64,000 bases of DNA, taken from NCBI GenBank assembly GCA_008933995.1, contig WARS01000034.1, forward strand, positions 1,813,501-1,877,500, given 5' to 3'. Every line of letters begins with the position of its first letter. Positions within the stretch are counted from its first letter, which is position 1. The notes below the pieces were generated by a model, which was given only the letters and a program-made list of their open reading frames with translations, ran no database searches and was not told the origin of the DNA. A program made the position numbers and the translations under genes. Of this stretch, positions 56,958 through 60,345 are shown one piece after another. The DNA is from Datnioides undecimradiatus. Its lineage: Eukaryota > Chordata > Actinopteri > Lobotiformes > Datnioididae.

Positions 56958-59769
56958 CCCCCCCCCTCTCAGTGCCGCTGGCAGCAGCATCAGCGCCGAT
57001 CGATGCGCCGAGCTTTAGAGGAAACAAACTCAGCCACATGATAAGACGCCGCAGCGGTGGAGGAGCCTCGAGATTATAGGCTCATTCTTTGGTTCATACT
57101 GGGGGTGCTGCTGTGTGTGTGTTTCCCTGTGTGTGTACATGTGTAGACGGGTCTTTATGTGTACCTTGGGGTCTTTTGCTGTATGCGAGTGTATAACAGA
57201 ATGTGGGCATGTGTGTATTGGTATTTTGGCTTGTGTGTATTCTCTGTGCCTGTGAGCAGAATGGTGGTAAGTGCGGAGCAGTTGTGGGGGTCTGGTGTAG
57301 CAAGGTGCATGGTTTTTGGCACAAAAGCAGGTTCAATTGACTGCTGAGTGTGAGTGTGTGCGTGCATGTGTGTGTGTGTGAGATGTGAACTCTGCCCCTG
57401 TGAGCAGGCCTGTTCTTTAAATCTGTTGGGATCAATTCCAGCTCGCTGCCTTAATGTCGACAGAGTAGCACTCAAAGCACGAAAATGGATTTTTTGCCCT
57501 GAACTCTTCCCATCAGGCTTCTCTTTCTCTGTTTCTAATTCTCTCAATCATCTATTCCTCTTCTAATCGCTTGTCCCATTCTCTCATTTAGTCTGTTGTC
57601 CTTTCTTCTCTTTTACTCTTTTCATCTTTTTTTTCCTATTTGTTCCAGGAGAAAAAAAGACACTTTGCTCAGACACAAGCCAGCAACAAACATCGTGGTT
57701 CACTTTCCAGGTCATTTTCTTCCCAACGTTTCCTCACTGCTCTGTTTAGACGCAGCTGTGCTTTAATGTCAGCATGCACACGATAAAAATGTGAGCTAAA
57801 GTACATTTTCCATATTGGTTTAGCACGCTGAGATGAGTGCAATAACAATATTAATAAGCTGCTAATTGCATGTTTAGTGCATAGTAAGTGCATTACTCTA
57901 ATCAGACTTAGAGCAGAATATTGTACATTATTCTGCTTTGGTAACATCAGCTAGTGACATGCTTTAGCAGCTAATCCATCATCTTATTTTAGCCTGCTGC
58001 ACACTGGTTTCTGACTGGTTTACATGTTCGTACTTCACTTTACTGGAAACATTTAAGTTGTCTTTGTATTTGCTATTTATAAACTGATTATTGGAAAGCG
58101 ATGGTGTGGTGTTTATATGTATTATTCCTAAAAGGCACCACCAGCCTTAGTGTGGAATTCAGGAGCATGTACTACTGAAGCATGTTATTCCCTGCGGCTT
58201 ATTTAACCTCATTTCTGCGTCTTTGTCAGGCAGATTAACATGTACTCACTGATTAAGTTTCCCTACAGCTGCCCATTATGTAGGCCACCAACACTTTGGC
58301 CGAGTACATGGCCGTACCTGAGGCGTCTGATGGCGATGATAGAAACTCGGTCTGATTCTTTGGTTAATCTCACCGTTTCACACCTGTATCAGAGGCCTGC
58401 TTCTGCACTTTCTCTCATTATTTCCTGTTGTAGATTTCTGCCATTTATGTGCCGTGCTGTCATGTGCACTCCCTCAGACTTATTTGTTTTTATCTTCTTT
58501 TATTGTGAAGCGCATTGCAGAAGTGCCCCTGCGGTGCAGAGATTTGTTTAATATGAATGATTTTGTGTGTGCGCGCGCGTGTGTGGGAGTGCGTGCGCGC
58601 GGCAAAGGAAAAAAAACAAAAAAACAATTTAGGTCATTTCAGGCACTCGGAGAAAAACACTGAGCTTTGCTAAAGACATCACATCAGTTGAAAAAATTAA
58701 CTTGAGCGTAGATGGATGGTTTGGGAGGGCGCCGCAATCACAGCTTGTTTTTGGCAATTTAGAGCGGTATGAGAAAACATCCAAGGGTAGTCGGCGTACT
58801 GAGACGCTCGCTGTTTCATTCTGTGTGTGTTCCAGCTGAACGAGATGATCCGAGCGCCGGTCGAAGGGGATTTCTGGCAGGTCGACCACATCCGTCCGGT
58901 TTACAGCGGAGGAGGACAGTGCTCTCTGGACAACCTGCAGACGCTCTGCACCGTCTGCCACAAGGCCGTATGTGCACACTCCGCATGGCTGCACCCGTAA
59001 CAACCGTAACGCCAGCTTTTAGAGCCAAAGGGCTTAAGGGGCAAAAGCAATTTGTCTGACATTTAAGGTGCACAGTGGATGGACCTCTCCTTTATCCCCA
59101 TATAGAAAGAAAGCCTCATCACTCATGTTGAGGATCACATGCGGTGGCAGTAATGTGATACATGGTCAAACACATTGATCAAAAGTCATACCATCCCTCA
59201 CAAAGCTATATATTGCCTGTAATAACATCACATGATGTGGCTGTATGACATATTGATATATAGCGGTTGTTGCAAAAGGCGATTTATCTGTCTTGGGAAC
59301 ATTTTCCTTCATGAGCTTCTTCAGTCAATATTTCATAATCACAGACGTTTCACTCCTTAAAAACGGAGCTGATTTGGGAGCAGAGGTTTTAAAATAAAAT
59401 AGAGGTTTCATTGTAACCTAAAATCTGCTTTATTTCCACGCCAGAAAGCATTTTTGTCAGAGTGGGTGTCAGTTTGGAAGGAAACGCTTCATATTTTGAC
59501 GTATCTAAACTGATGTGGAGAACTGCGCGTTCTGATAAGGGGATCCTCTCGCTGTTTATGCCACCGCTCAGACACTTTAATCTAGAGATGCTCAATATAT
59601 TGATCTCACTTTTCTCTTCGGCGCAGACGGCAGATTTAACTCTTACATCATGCTCCATTTTTCTCCACAGAGGACGGCTCAGCAAGCCAAAGAACGGAGC
59701 CAGATGAGGAAGAGCGCTGCAGCCTCCAAGGTTGCGTCAGACATCAGCAGGTTCTTCATCAGGAAATGA
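1569..59769 (+). CDS. zranb3: zranb3, DNA annealing helicase and HNH endonuclease (20 exons, 5' end missing)
   Basis: Joined exons encode 1107 residues in one frame (residue 1 is the first whole codon, Cys at 1570). Domains: SNF2 ATPase with Walker A MGLGKT (7-12), DESH box (103-106), LLTGTP (131-136) and motif [13 protein letters not shown] (378-388); PIP box QHDIRSFF (478-485); NZF finger (602-622); acidic linker (633-733); substrate-recognition region (about 734-913); Cys4 site (945, 948, 964, 968); HNH nuclease with Asp1048-His1049, Asn1064 and His1073; degenerate APIM at the tail. Human ZRANB3 has the same order and, from memory, 1079 residues. Known role of the family: fork reversal, D-loop disruption and structure-specific cleavage at stalled forks, in the nucleus, recruited by polyubiquitinated PCNA. 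About 50 N-terminal residues lie before the window. No frameshift or stop interrupts the exons. The identification is by recalled similarity; no search was run. Confidence 0.96.
1588..1866 (+). other. Intron 1 in window (279 bp)
   Basis: Short GT-AG intron, phase 0, the second shortest in the window. It holds a C-run/A-run junction near 1622-1642 and nothing else recognisable. Confidence 0.85.
1867..2045 (+). CDS. zranb3: zranb3 exon 2: Walker A and motif Ia
   Basis: 179 nt, residues 7-65 plus two bases of codon 66. It starts with [10 protein letters not shown], the phosphate-binding P-loop (Lys11, Thr12), then the [11 protein letters not shown] segment (motif Ia region) and a [14 protein letters not shown] stretch matching human WIPEL..EEINVI. 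Acceptor TCGGTCCAG, donor AT|GTAGGT. The upstream intron is phase 0, the downstream one phase 2. Confidence 0.97.
3672..3702 (+). repeat. (GT)n microsatellite
   Basis: About 15 uninterrupted GT units in intron 2. Confidence 0.97.
4340..4560 (+). repeat. Diverged interspersed repeat, family A copy 1
   Basis: It shares in order, with gaps, several blocks with 15000-15300: GACATGTTCCT(T/C), then (A)TTAATCCGCAG(T/C)TGAAAATAGTCCC, then a TTTAGGAAA(C/T)TGA block. No coding capacity, so an old non-autonomous element is likely. Ends are approximate. Confidence 0.6.
4780..4802 (+). repeat. (GT)n tract in the exon 3 acceptor
   Basis: About 11 GT units ending 14 nt before the exon 3 acceptor. They occupy the place where a polypyrimidine tract would normally lie. 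Confidence 0.95.
4817..5048 (+). CDS. zranb3: zranb3 exon 3: DESH box and motif III
   Basis: 232 nt, completing Met66 and encoding residues 67-143. [12 protein letters not shown] matches the human protein exactly. [17 protein letters not shown] holds the Walker B/motif II DESH (103-106) that coordinates Mg-ATP, and [15 protein letters not shown] is motif III, coupling ATP hydrolysis to translocation. Acceptor CCCTGCAG, donor GAG|GTAAAA. The downstream intron is phase 0. Confidence 0.98.
5523..5536 (+). repeat. Poly(G) run
   Basis: Fourteen consecutive G, preceded by other G-rich runs from 5508. This forms a short G-rich, potentially quadruplex-forming block on the + strand. Confidence 0.9.
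6056..6084 (+). repeat. (CA)n microsatellite
   Basis: About 14 CA units in intron 3. Confidence 0.95.
7270..7339 (+). repeat. Long (GT)n microsatellite
   Basis: About 35 uninterrupted GT units, the longest perfect repeat in the window. It is probably polymorphic in length. Confidence 0.98.
8765..8789 (+). repeat. (GT)n microsatellite
   Basis: About 12 GT units in intron 3. Confidence 0.95.
8950..9034 (+). repeat. Compound (CT)n ... (CA)n microsatellite
   Basis: Interrupted CT units to about 8984, a short spacer, then (CA)13 at 9009-9034, some 230 bp before exon 4. Confidence 0.93.
9266..9351 (+). CDS. zranb3: zranb3 exon 4, ending at a GC donor
   Basis: 86 nt, residues 144-171 plus two bases of Arg172: [28 protein letters not shown](R), next to human LFMQIEALFPQKFGRWTDYAKRYCNAH. 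This is the inter-lobe part of the SNF2 core. The only end that keeps the frame with exon 5 is ACAG|GCGAGT, a GC donor that otherwise fits consensus. A GT donor 4 nt downstream would break the frame. Confidence 0.95.
9352..10580 (+). other. Intron 4 (GC-AG)
   Basis: Starts GCGAGT and ends CATCTTGCAG, phase 2. A CA-rich stretch begins 10 nt inside the intron. It contains a tRNA-derived SINE relic around 10005-10450 and nothing else recognised. Confidence 0.88.
10005..10450 (+). mobile_element. tRNA-derived SINE relic
   Basis: GGTTCAAGTC at 10061-10070 fits the RNA polymerase III B box, inside a TTGCCGGTTCAAGTCTCC context typical of teleost tRNA-like SINE heads. About 290 bp later, AGTGCCCTTAAGCAA...CTCGACTGCTCC (from about 10353) resembles the usual SINE body (cf. 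CCTTGAGCAAG...AACTGCTCC). The distance suggests decay or an insertion between head and body. Ends are approximate. Confidence 0.5.
10581..10752 (+). CDS. zranb3: zranb3 exon 5: SNF2 core
   Basis: 172 nt, completing Arg172 and encoding residues 173-229: [42 protein letters not shown] and [11 protein letters not shown]. Nearly every block matches human ZRANB3. IMIRRLK is the SNF2 segment between the two RecA lobes. Donor AAG|GTACAC; the downstream intron is phase 0. Confidence 0.98.
11290..11470 (+). repeat. Interspersed repeat relic, 'CTCAAGT/GTGGAGTA' type
   Basis: Holds AGTACTCAAGTTAC, GTAGTGGAGTACAAAGTAGCA and CTTGAGTAACTATACTTTG in a row. These short words resemble a very common percomorph non-autonomous element made of AAGTACT/AGTGGAGTA words. 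Heavily decayed; ends are approximate. Confidence 0.55.
12087..12109 (+). repeat. (GT)n microsatellite
   Basis: About 11 GT units in intron 5. Confidence 0.94.
14726..14860 (+). CDS. zranb3: zranb3 exon 6: SNF2 core
   Basis: 135 nt, residues 230-274. [19 protein letters not shown] is the variable linker; [15 protein letters not shown] matches human MGLITRMFKQTAIAK. Acceptor CTTGCTTGCAG, donor AAG|GTAATG. Both flanking introns are phase 0, so skipping would keep the frame while removing 45 residues of the core. Confidence 0.97.
15000..15300 (+). repeat. Interspersed repeat, family A copy 2
   Basis: Contains TGACATGTTCCTTCATTAGC, ACACACTGTAGTTTATTTTGA, AATCCGCAGCTGAAAATAGTC and GCTGCTTTAGGAAATGA. 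These blocks resemble a widespread percomorph repeat and are shared in order with 4340-4560. Better preserved than that copy. Confidence 0.65.
15616..15648. repeat. Perfect 14-bp inverted repeat, 5-nt loop
   Basis: AACTAGCTGTGCTG at 15616-15629, TTGAG loop, CAGCACAGCTAGTT at 15635-15648. The arms are exactly complementary. Too short for a typical miRNA precursor. Confidence 0.95.
15955..16190 (+). repeat. Interspersed repeat, family B copy 1 (+ orientation)
   Basis: GAGAAGATGGATACCATTCTC, then CTGTACATTAAATACGTAGCT, then GCCAGCAGCTGGTTAGCTTAG. This order is that of the common percomorph 'TTAGCTTAGC' repeat, which is also seen at 26150-26420 and, inverted, at 49680-50090. Ends are approximate. 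Confidence 0.65.
16900..17780. promoter_or_regulatory. Possible intronic regulatory element
   Basis: A repeat-poor stretch with several TAAT/ATTA-core words (CTCAATTAGC, CACTAATTAAAC, ATTCATTATCAG, GGCTAATTATCAG), unlike the decayed DNA around it. Such homeodomain-like clusters are common in vertebrate conserved non-coding elements. This is inference only; conservation cannot be seen from one genome. Confidence 0.2.
18836..18955 (+). CDS. zranb3: zranb3 exon 7: start of helicase lobe 2
   Basis: 120 nt, residues 275-314: [34 protein letters not shown]. This matches human [34 protein letters not shown] (motif IV region). The acceptor is GTGTGTGCGGCCAG, a purine-interrupted GT tract rather than a pyrimidine run. 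Donor AAG|GTAACC. Phase 0 on both sides. Confidence 0.97.
18956..22199 (+). other. Intron 7
   Basis: GT-AG, phase 0. Mostly unique-looking AT-rich DNA with no clear repeat and no other gene. A region near 20900-21500 is moderately GC-rich with no convincing exon. Confidence 0.82.
22200..22319 (+). CDS. zranb3: zranb3 exon 8: lobe 2, motif V
   Basis: 120 nt, residues 315-354: [21 protein letters not shown] then [11 protein letters not shown]. Human has [32 protein letters not shown]. Acceptor TTTGTTCCAG, donor CAG|GTACTC. Phase 0 on both sides. Confidence 0.98.
22320..22798 (+). other. Intron 8 (479 bp)
   Basis: GT-AG, phase 0. It ends with an imperfect (TG)n tract at 22755-22789 abutting CCTCCCCAG. 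Nothing else recognised. Confidence 0.88.
22755..22789 (+). repeat. (TG)n tract in the exon 9 acceptor
   Basis: About 17 TG units with one TTT interruption, ending 9 nt before the exon 9 acceptor. Confidence 0.95.
22799..22978 (+). CDS. zranb3: zranb3 exon 9: motif VI
   Basis: 180 nt, residues 355-414: [32 protein letters not shown], then [31 protein letters not shown] (378-388) carries the arginine fingers Arg382 and Arg385 of SNF2 motif VI. Acceptor CCTCCCCAG, donor AAG|GTACAG. Phase 0 on both sides. Confidence 0.98.
22979..23226 (+). other. Intron 9 (248 bp)
   Basis: GT-AG, phase 0, the shortest intron in the window. Nothing recognised. Confidence 0.9.
23227..23400 (+). CDS. zranb3: zranb3 exon 10: C-terminal tail of the ATPase
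   Basis: 174 nt, residues 415-472. [34 protein letters not shown] and a charged end finishing VFFTH, against human [37 protein letters not shown]. Acceptor TATTCTCCAG, donor CAT|GTGAGT. Phase 0 on both sides. Confidence 0.97.
23401..24634 (+). other. Intron 10
   Basis: GT-AG, phase 0. AT-rich, with short T and A runs (23811-23823, 24036-24047). Nothing else recognised. Confidence 0.85.
24635..25115 (+). CDS. zranb3: zranb3 exon 11: PIP box and NZF zinc finger
   Basis: 481 nt, residues 473-632 plus one base; the longest exon. [13 protein letters not shown] opens it: QHDIRSFF (478-485) is a PIP box (Q-x2-h-x2-F-F) for PCNA. A Lys/Arg run follows (residues 491-497), a possible nuclear localisation signal, then a Ser/Thr/Pro-rich linker. 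The NZF at 602-622 is W-x-C-x2-C-x3-N-x6-C-x2-C (Trp602; Cys604, 607, 618, 621), with the Thr-Tyr pair and Met620 also found in human ZRANB3, which binds K63-linked ubiquitin. Donor TCAG|GTAGGA, phase 1. Confidence 0.97.
26150..26420 (+). repeat. Interspersed repeat, family B copy 2 (+ orientation)
   Basis: CTTAGCTTAGCATAAAGACTG GAAACA followed by CCTACCAGCACCTCTAAAACT CACTAATTA: the most recognisable core of the percomorph 'TTAGCTTAGC' repeat. Same orientation as 15955-16190, opposite to 49680-50090. Confidence 0.72.
26800..27140. repeat. A-rich interspersed repeat, family D copy 1
   Basis: Purine/CA-rich strand with AACAAAAAGG AACCAAGAG, GACACAGGTCAAC, ATGACACGGGTG and a run ending GAAATAAAACCAACC. 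Its composition and word order resemble 38630-39050. I take both as decayed copies of one non-autonomous teleost element; the class is unknown to me. Confidence 0.45.
29380..29760. promoter_or_regulatory. Possible intronic regulatory element
   Basis: A repeat-free, GC-richer island inside AT-rich intron 11, with CACTAATTAGCC and TAATGGGGCCCTGATTGG words and no exon-like structure that fits the gene. A conserved non-coding element is one explanation. Inference only. Confidence 0.18.
30909..31208 (+). CDS. zranb3: zranb3 exon 12: acidic linker with Glu8
   Basis: 300 nt, completing residue 633 and encoding 634-732 plus one base (phase 1 both sides). Low complexity: Pro-rich start, [11 protein letters not shown], eight GAG codons (31043-31066) followed by Asp-Glu, then Lys/Glu/Gln-rich sequence to HLPPDHTQ. 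It fills the poorly conserved linker between the NZF and the substrate-recognition region of human ZRANB3. Accepted because acceptor (TCTGCTGGCTCAG), donor (CAGG|GTAATC), phases and a stop-free frame all fit, not because the sequence is conserved. Skipping it would keep the frame. Confidence 0.88.
32199..32288 (+). other. Candidate alternative zranb3 exon 12a (unproven)
   Basis: A consensus donor AAAG|GTGAGC at 32289 closes a stop-free phase-1 frame that can start after AG at 32198, 32216 or 32228 (90, 72 or 60 nt). All three fit the phase-1 intron. The peptide is Pro/Ala/Thr-rich and not conserved. The best-looking acceptor (CCCTCTCTGGTCTCTGCAG, AG at 32172-32173) gives 115 nt, which reads into TAA at 32284-32286. 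It may be a cassette, a poison exon or chance. Confidence 0.3.
32475..32880. repeat. (TATC)n(TGTC)n tetranucleotide domain
   Basis: A perfect core at 32475-32528 (about 7 TATC, then 6-7 TGTC units) runs into some 350 bp of degenerate CTGT/CTCT words. It looks like a long, ageing tetranucleotide satellite. Confidence 0.93.
34635..34662. repeat. (CA)n microsatellite
   Basis: About 13 CA units, preceded by a shorter interrupted CA tract from 34611. Confidence 0.93.
36054..36208 (+). CDS. zranb3: zranb3 exon 13: start of substrate-recognition region
   Basis: 155 nt, completing residue 733 and encoding 734-784. An acidic opening ([12 protein letters not shown]) is followed by [21 protein letters not shown], against human LPVYDTLMFCASRNTDRIHIY. 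This begins the region shown in human ZRANB3 to recognise branched DNA. Acceptor CTCCCTGCAG (phase 1), donor AAG|GTACGG (phase 0). Confidence 0.95.
36376..36399 (+). repeat. (GT)n microsatellite
   Basis: About 12 GT units in intron 13. Confidence 0.94.
36390..36960 (-). repeat. Interspersed repeat, probably inserted in − orientation
   Basis: On the − strand it reads TTATATGGTTCCCAAATGTTT, GCTGTGGTTGTCTGGCAGCAA, GATTAACAACGTCTGGATCGT, and CACATTGCGCCTTTAAATCCT. I recall similar strings as a dispersed teleost repeat but cannot verify it. Ends are approximate. Confidence 0.4.
36887..36958 (+). other. Candidate 72-nt cassette exon (unproven)
   Basis: Acceptor CTTCCATATGCTCCTGTCAG and donor CACAG|GTAAAT bracket 24 codons, stop-free in phase 0, inside an intron that is phase 0. 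Inclusion would insert [14 protein letters not shown]... between exons 13 and 14 without breaking the frame. Human ZRANB3 has no such segment. It overlaps repeat-like DNA, so it would be an exonised repeat if used. Confidence 0.25.
38630..39050. repeat. A-rich interspersed repeat, family D copy 2
   Basis: CA/purine-rich strand with GGGTCTGACCCAAAAGC, GACACAGGTGACACAGATCAA, GGGAAACAGGAAAC and AAAATAAAACAGGAAGTGAAC, ending AACCGTGACA. It resembles 26800-27140 in word order. Typical of decayed non-autonomous teleost elements. Confidence 0.55.
41841..41872. repeat. Perfect 12-bp inverted repeat, 8-nt loop
   Basis: CAGAACTTGAAT at 41841-41852, GTAATTGG loop, ATTCAAGTTCTG at 41861-41872. No coding or miRNA-like extension of the stem. 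Confidence 0.95.
42180..42480 (+). repeat. Interspersed repeat, 'GCTAACATG' family E copy 1
   Basis: Blocks GAGCTACATGCTAACATGCA, GCAGGTGTAATATTTACCATG, AGATGAAAAGTGAAGGGATCA TCAAAGTTAT follow the order of a very common percomorph repeat. A shorter copy lies at 56390-56480. Confidence 0.65.
44140..44213 (+). repeat. (GTA/GTG/GCA) trinucleotide tract
   Basis: About 24 imperfect units of GTA, GTG and GCA, ending 49 nt before the exon 14 acceptor. In the intron, so not translated. Confidence 0.95.
44263..44367 (+). CDS. zranb3: zranb3 exon 14: substrate-recognition region
   Basis: 105 nt, residues 785-819: [26 protein letters not shown], against human DGKQMSCNFIPLDIKLDLWED LPASF. Acceptor CTCATCTGTTAG, donor CAG|GTCTGC. 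Phase 0 on both sides. A GT repeat starts 23 nt into the next intron. Confidence 0.96.
44391..44418 (+). repeat. (GT)n microsatellite next to the exon 14 donor
   Basis: About 13 GT units with one TTT interruption, starting 23 nt downstream of the donor. Confidence 0.93.
45345..45476 (+). other. Small ORF, 43 codons, unknown
   Basis: ATG at 45345 to TGA at 45474-45476 inside intron 14. The peptide begins [17 protein letters not shown] and its second half is rich in Glu, Lys, Ala and Gln, helix-like and unlike the low-complexity shadows elsewhere. The ATG context is weak (TTTAATGT). No family is recognised, and a conserved non-coding element could look the same by chance. Confidence 0.15.
45488..45501 (+). 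repeat. Poly(G) run
   Basis: Fourteen consecutive G in intron 14, just after the small ORF. Confidence 0.9.
46681..46823 (+). CDS. zranb3: zranb3 exon 15: substrate-recognition region
   Basis: 143 nt, residues 820-866 plus two bases of Arg867: [29 protein letters not shown], against human [29 protein letters not shown], then a diverged Gln/Ser-rich end. Acceptor CGCCCCACAG, donor AAGAG|GTCAGA. Phase 0 in, phase 2 out. Confidence 0.96.
47643..47671 (+). repeat. Imperfect (GT)n microsatellite
   Basis: GT units with GC interruptions in intron 15. Confidence 0.9.
49680..50090 (-). repeat. Interspersed repeat, family B copy 3 (− orientation)
   Basis: Reverse complement of the family seen at 26150-26420: CTAGTAGGTGGATTTTGTGTC, GCACAGAGCCACATTAGCTAG and AATGCTAAGCTAAGTTGG, with CTTCAGGAAGTCAATGC at its other side. 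An AT-rich (TA)n stretch lies in its middle. Ends are approximate. Confidence 0.68.
52401..52541 (+). CDS. zranb3: zranb3 exon 16
   Basis: 141 nt, completing Arg867 and encoding 868-913 plus two bases: [35 protein letters not shown], against human YITKEDVAVASMDKVKNVGGH VRLITKES. The last 20 residues are diverged and basic. This ends the substrate-recognition region. Acceptor ATTTTCACAG, donor GAGAG|GTAGGT. Phase 2 on both sides. Confidence 0.96.
53227..53251. repeat. Perfect 10-bp inverted repeat, 5-nt loop
   Basis: TACCATGCTA, TTGGC, TAGCATGGTA. A simple hairpin in intron 16; its GCTAGC words suggest an origin in a family E-like repeat. Confidence 0.92.
54421..54441. repeat. (CA)n microsatellite
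   Basis: About 10 CA units in intron 16. Confidence 0.93.
55454..55612 (+). CDS. zranb3: zranb3 exon 17: Cys4 zinc site
   Basis: 159 nt, completing Arg914 and encoding 915-966 plus two bases: [21 protein letters not shown] then WDTRFCSRR. Human has GYLQAVDNEGNPLCLRCQQ..WDSRFCSLKC. Cys945, Cys948, Cys964 and Cys968 (the last from exon 18) probably bind one zinc. The first 17 residues are not conserved. Acceptor TGTCTCTGCAG, donor GCAG|GTACAG. Phase 2 on both sides. Confidence 0.96.
55613..56186 (+). other. Intron 17 (574 bp)
   Basis: GT-AG, phase 2. Nothing recognised. Confidence 0.88.
56187..56379 (+). CDS. zranb3: zranb3 exon 18: first part of the HNH module
   Basis: 193 nt, completing Arg967 and encoding 968-1031: [42 protein letters not shown], against human CQEEFWIRSNNSYLRAKVFET EHGVCQLCNVNAQELFLRLRD. 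Cys993-x2-Cys996 pairs with Cys1069-x2-Cys1072 in the next exon to form the structural zinc of the HNH fold. Acceptor CTACCCTTAG, donor CAG|GTCAGA. Phase 2 in, phase 0 out. Confidence 0.97.
56390..56480 (+). repeat. Interspersed repeat, family E copy 2 (partial)
   Basis: GATGGCCAGCATCTTAGCTTA, GTTAGCATGCTGATGTTTA and ACTAAACACAAAGTGCAGCTA: the middle of the percomorph 'GCTAACATG' repeat, starting almost at the exon 18 donor. Confidence 0.65.
56899..56953. repeat. (CA)n microsatellite
   Basis: CACGCACG start, then about 17 CA units, followed by a C10 run. Confidence 0.95.
58564..58602. repeat. Alternating GT/GC purine-pyrimidine tract
   Basis: GTGTGTGCGCGCGCGTGTGTG then GCGTGCGCGCG: alternating purine-pyrimidine with CG steps, the composition that most readily forms Z-DNA. 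In intron 18, about 235 bp before exon 19. Confidence 0.9.
58836..58967 (+). CDS. zranb3: zranb3 exon 19: HNH nuclease core
   Basis: 132 nt, residues 1032-1075: [21 protein letters not shown] then [21 protein letters not shown]. Asp1048-His1049, Asn1064 and His1073 make the HNH metal and catalytic set, so the nuclease looks intact. Human has the near-identical [28 protein letters not shown]. Acceptor GTGTGTGTTCCAG. The donor taken is GCC|GTATGT, giving CHKA where human has CHKE; no other nearby site keeps the frame. Confidence 0.96.
58968..59670 (+). other. Intron 19
   Basis: GT-AG, phase 0, 703 bp. Nothing recognised. Confidence 0.88.
59671..59769 (+). CDS. zranb3: zranb3 exon 20: C-terminus and stop
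   Basis: 99 nt, residues 1076-1107 and [18 protein letters not shown], a short linker, then [10 protein letters not shown]. Human ends RTARQAKERSQVRR..SDITRFLVKK, where RFLVK is the APIM that binds PCNA. Here the third position is Phe (RFFIR), outside the usual [KR]-[FYW]-[LIVA]-[LIVA]-[KR] consensus. Acceptor TTTTTCTCCACAG. Confidence 0.96.
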   Translation, partial: RTAQQAKERSQMRKSAAASKVASDISRFFIRK

Positions 59770-60345
59770 AACGGAGGTTTCAATCAAATTGAATCCTCGC
59801 CGGCGTGATTTCTAAGACCTATCATGATTCTTCAAAAACAAAACTCACATTAAACTATCAGAAGTGCCTTTAGCTGTGACAGATCAGGTTAAAAGGCCCG
59901 ATCTCTTAAATATTCCCATTTTTCTTTAACCTCTCTTCACAATGATATCAGCGGTGTCCTGTTGGTTGGAGCTGCGGAGATTTACTTTAAAAAAAAAAAT
60001 AAAATAAAATGGCGACGACTGCATCAAATGCAAATTCAGCCAGCTCCCCTCTCGTCCCCGAACCGTCACAAGTGCAGTAGTTTTGATTTATGACGGCCTC
60101 CTTTTGCTTGAGGCTGAAATGGAGCAGGTTGTTTAGAGAGATGCTTCTATTTTCAGATTTTGCAAACTTGGTGAAAAGTAGCAGCTGAGAGATGAATTGG
60201 GGGGGGCCTTGTGATTAAAACACAGCGGCAGAAAAATGCAAGTGTCCTCGTTGGTGCCCCTCAACAAGTGGCGCCTTTGTGAATCTTTCTTTTTGGAAGA
60301 CGGATGAACACCAGTGAAATAAAAACTATTTTCATCTTGTTTTCA
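59770..60345 (+). other. zranb3: zranb3 3' UTR (end inferred)
   Basis: Non-coding stretch between the stop codon and the poly(A) signal at 60318-60323. The cleavage point is not visible; I place it about 20 nt beyond the signal. It includes overlapping AATAAA words at 59998-60008 inside an A-rich run. Confidence 0.65.
60318..60323 (+). promoter_or_regulatory. Poly(A) signal AATAAA
   Basis: Canonical hexamer 549 nt after the stop, followed within 15-45 nt by a U/GU-rich stretch (TCTTGTTTTCATGTTGTC...), as in typical cleavage sites. Preferred over 59998-60008, where the hexamers lie in an A run without a good GU-rich element. Confidence 0.65.

Larger units (their letters stand above)
56380..58835 (+). 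other. Intron 18
   Basis: GT-AG, phase 0. A family E repeat starts within about 15 nt of the donor. It also holds (CA)n at 56899-56953, GT tracts at 57111-57136 and 57350-57381, and a GC/GT alternating tract at 58564-58602. No other gene is seen. Confidence 0.85.

Noticed and set aside
59998-60008. AATAAA hexamers as the main poly(A) signal
   Set aside because: They lie in an A-rich run without a clear GU-rich downstream element; 60318-60323 has one.
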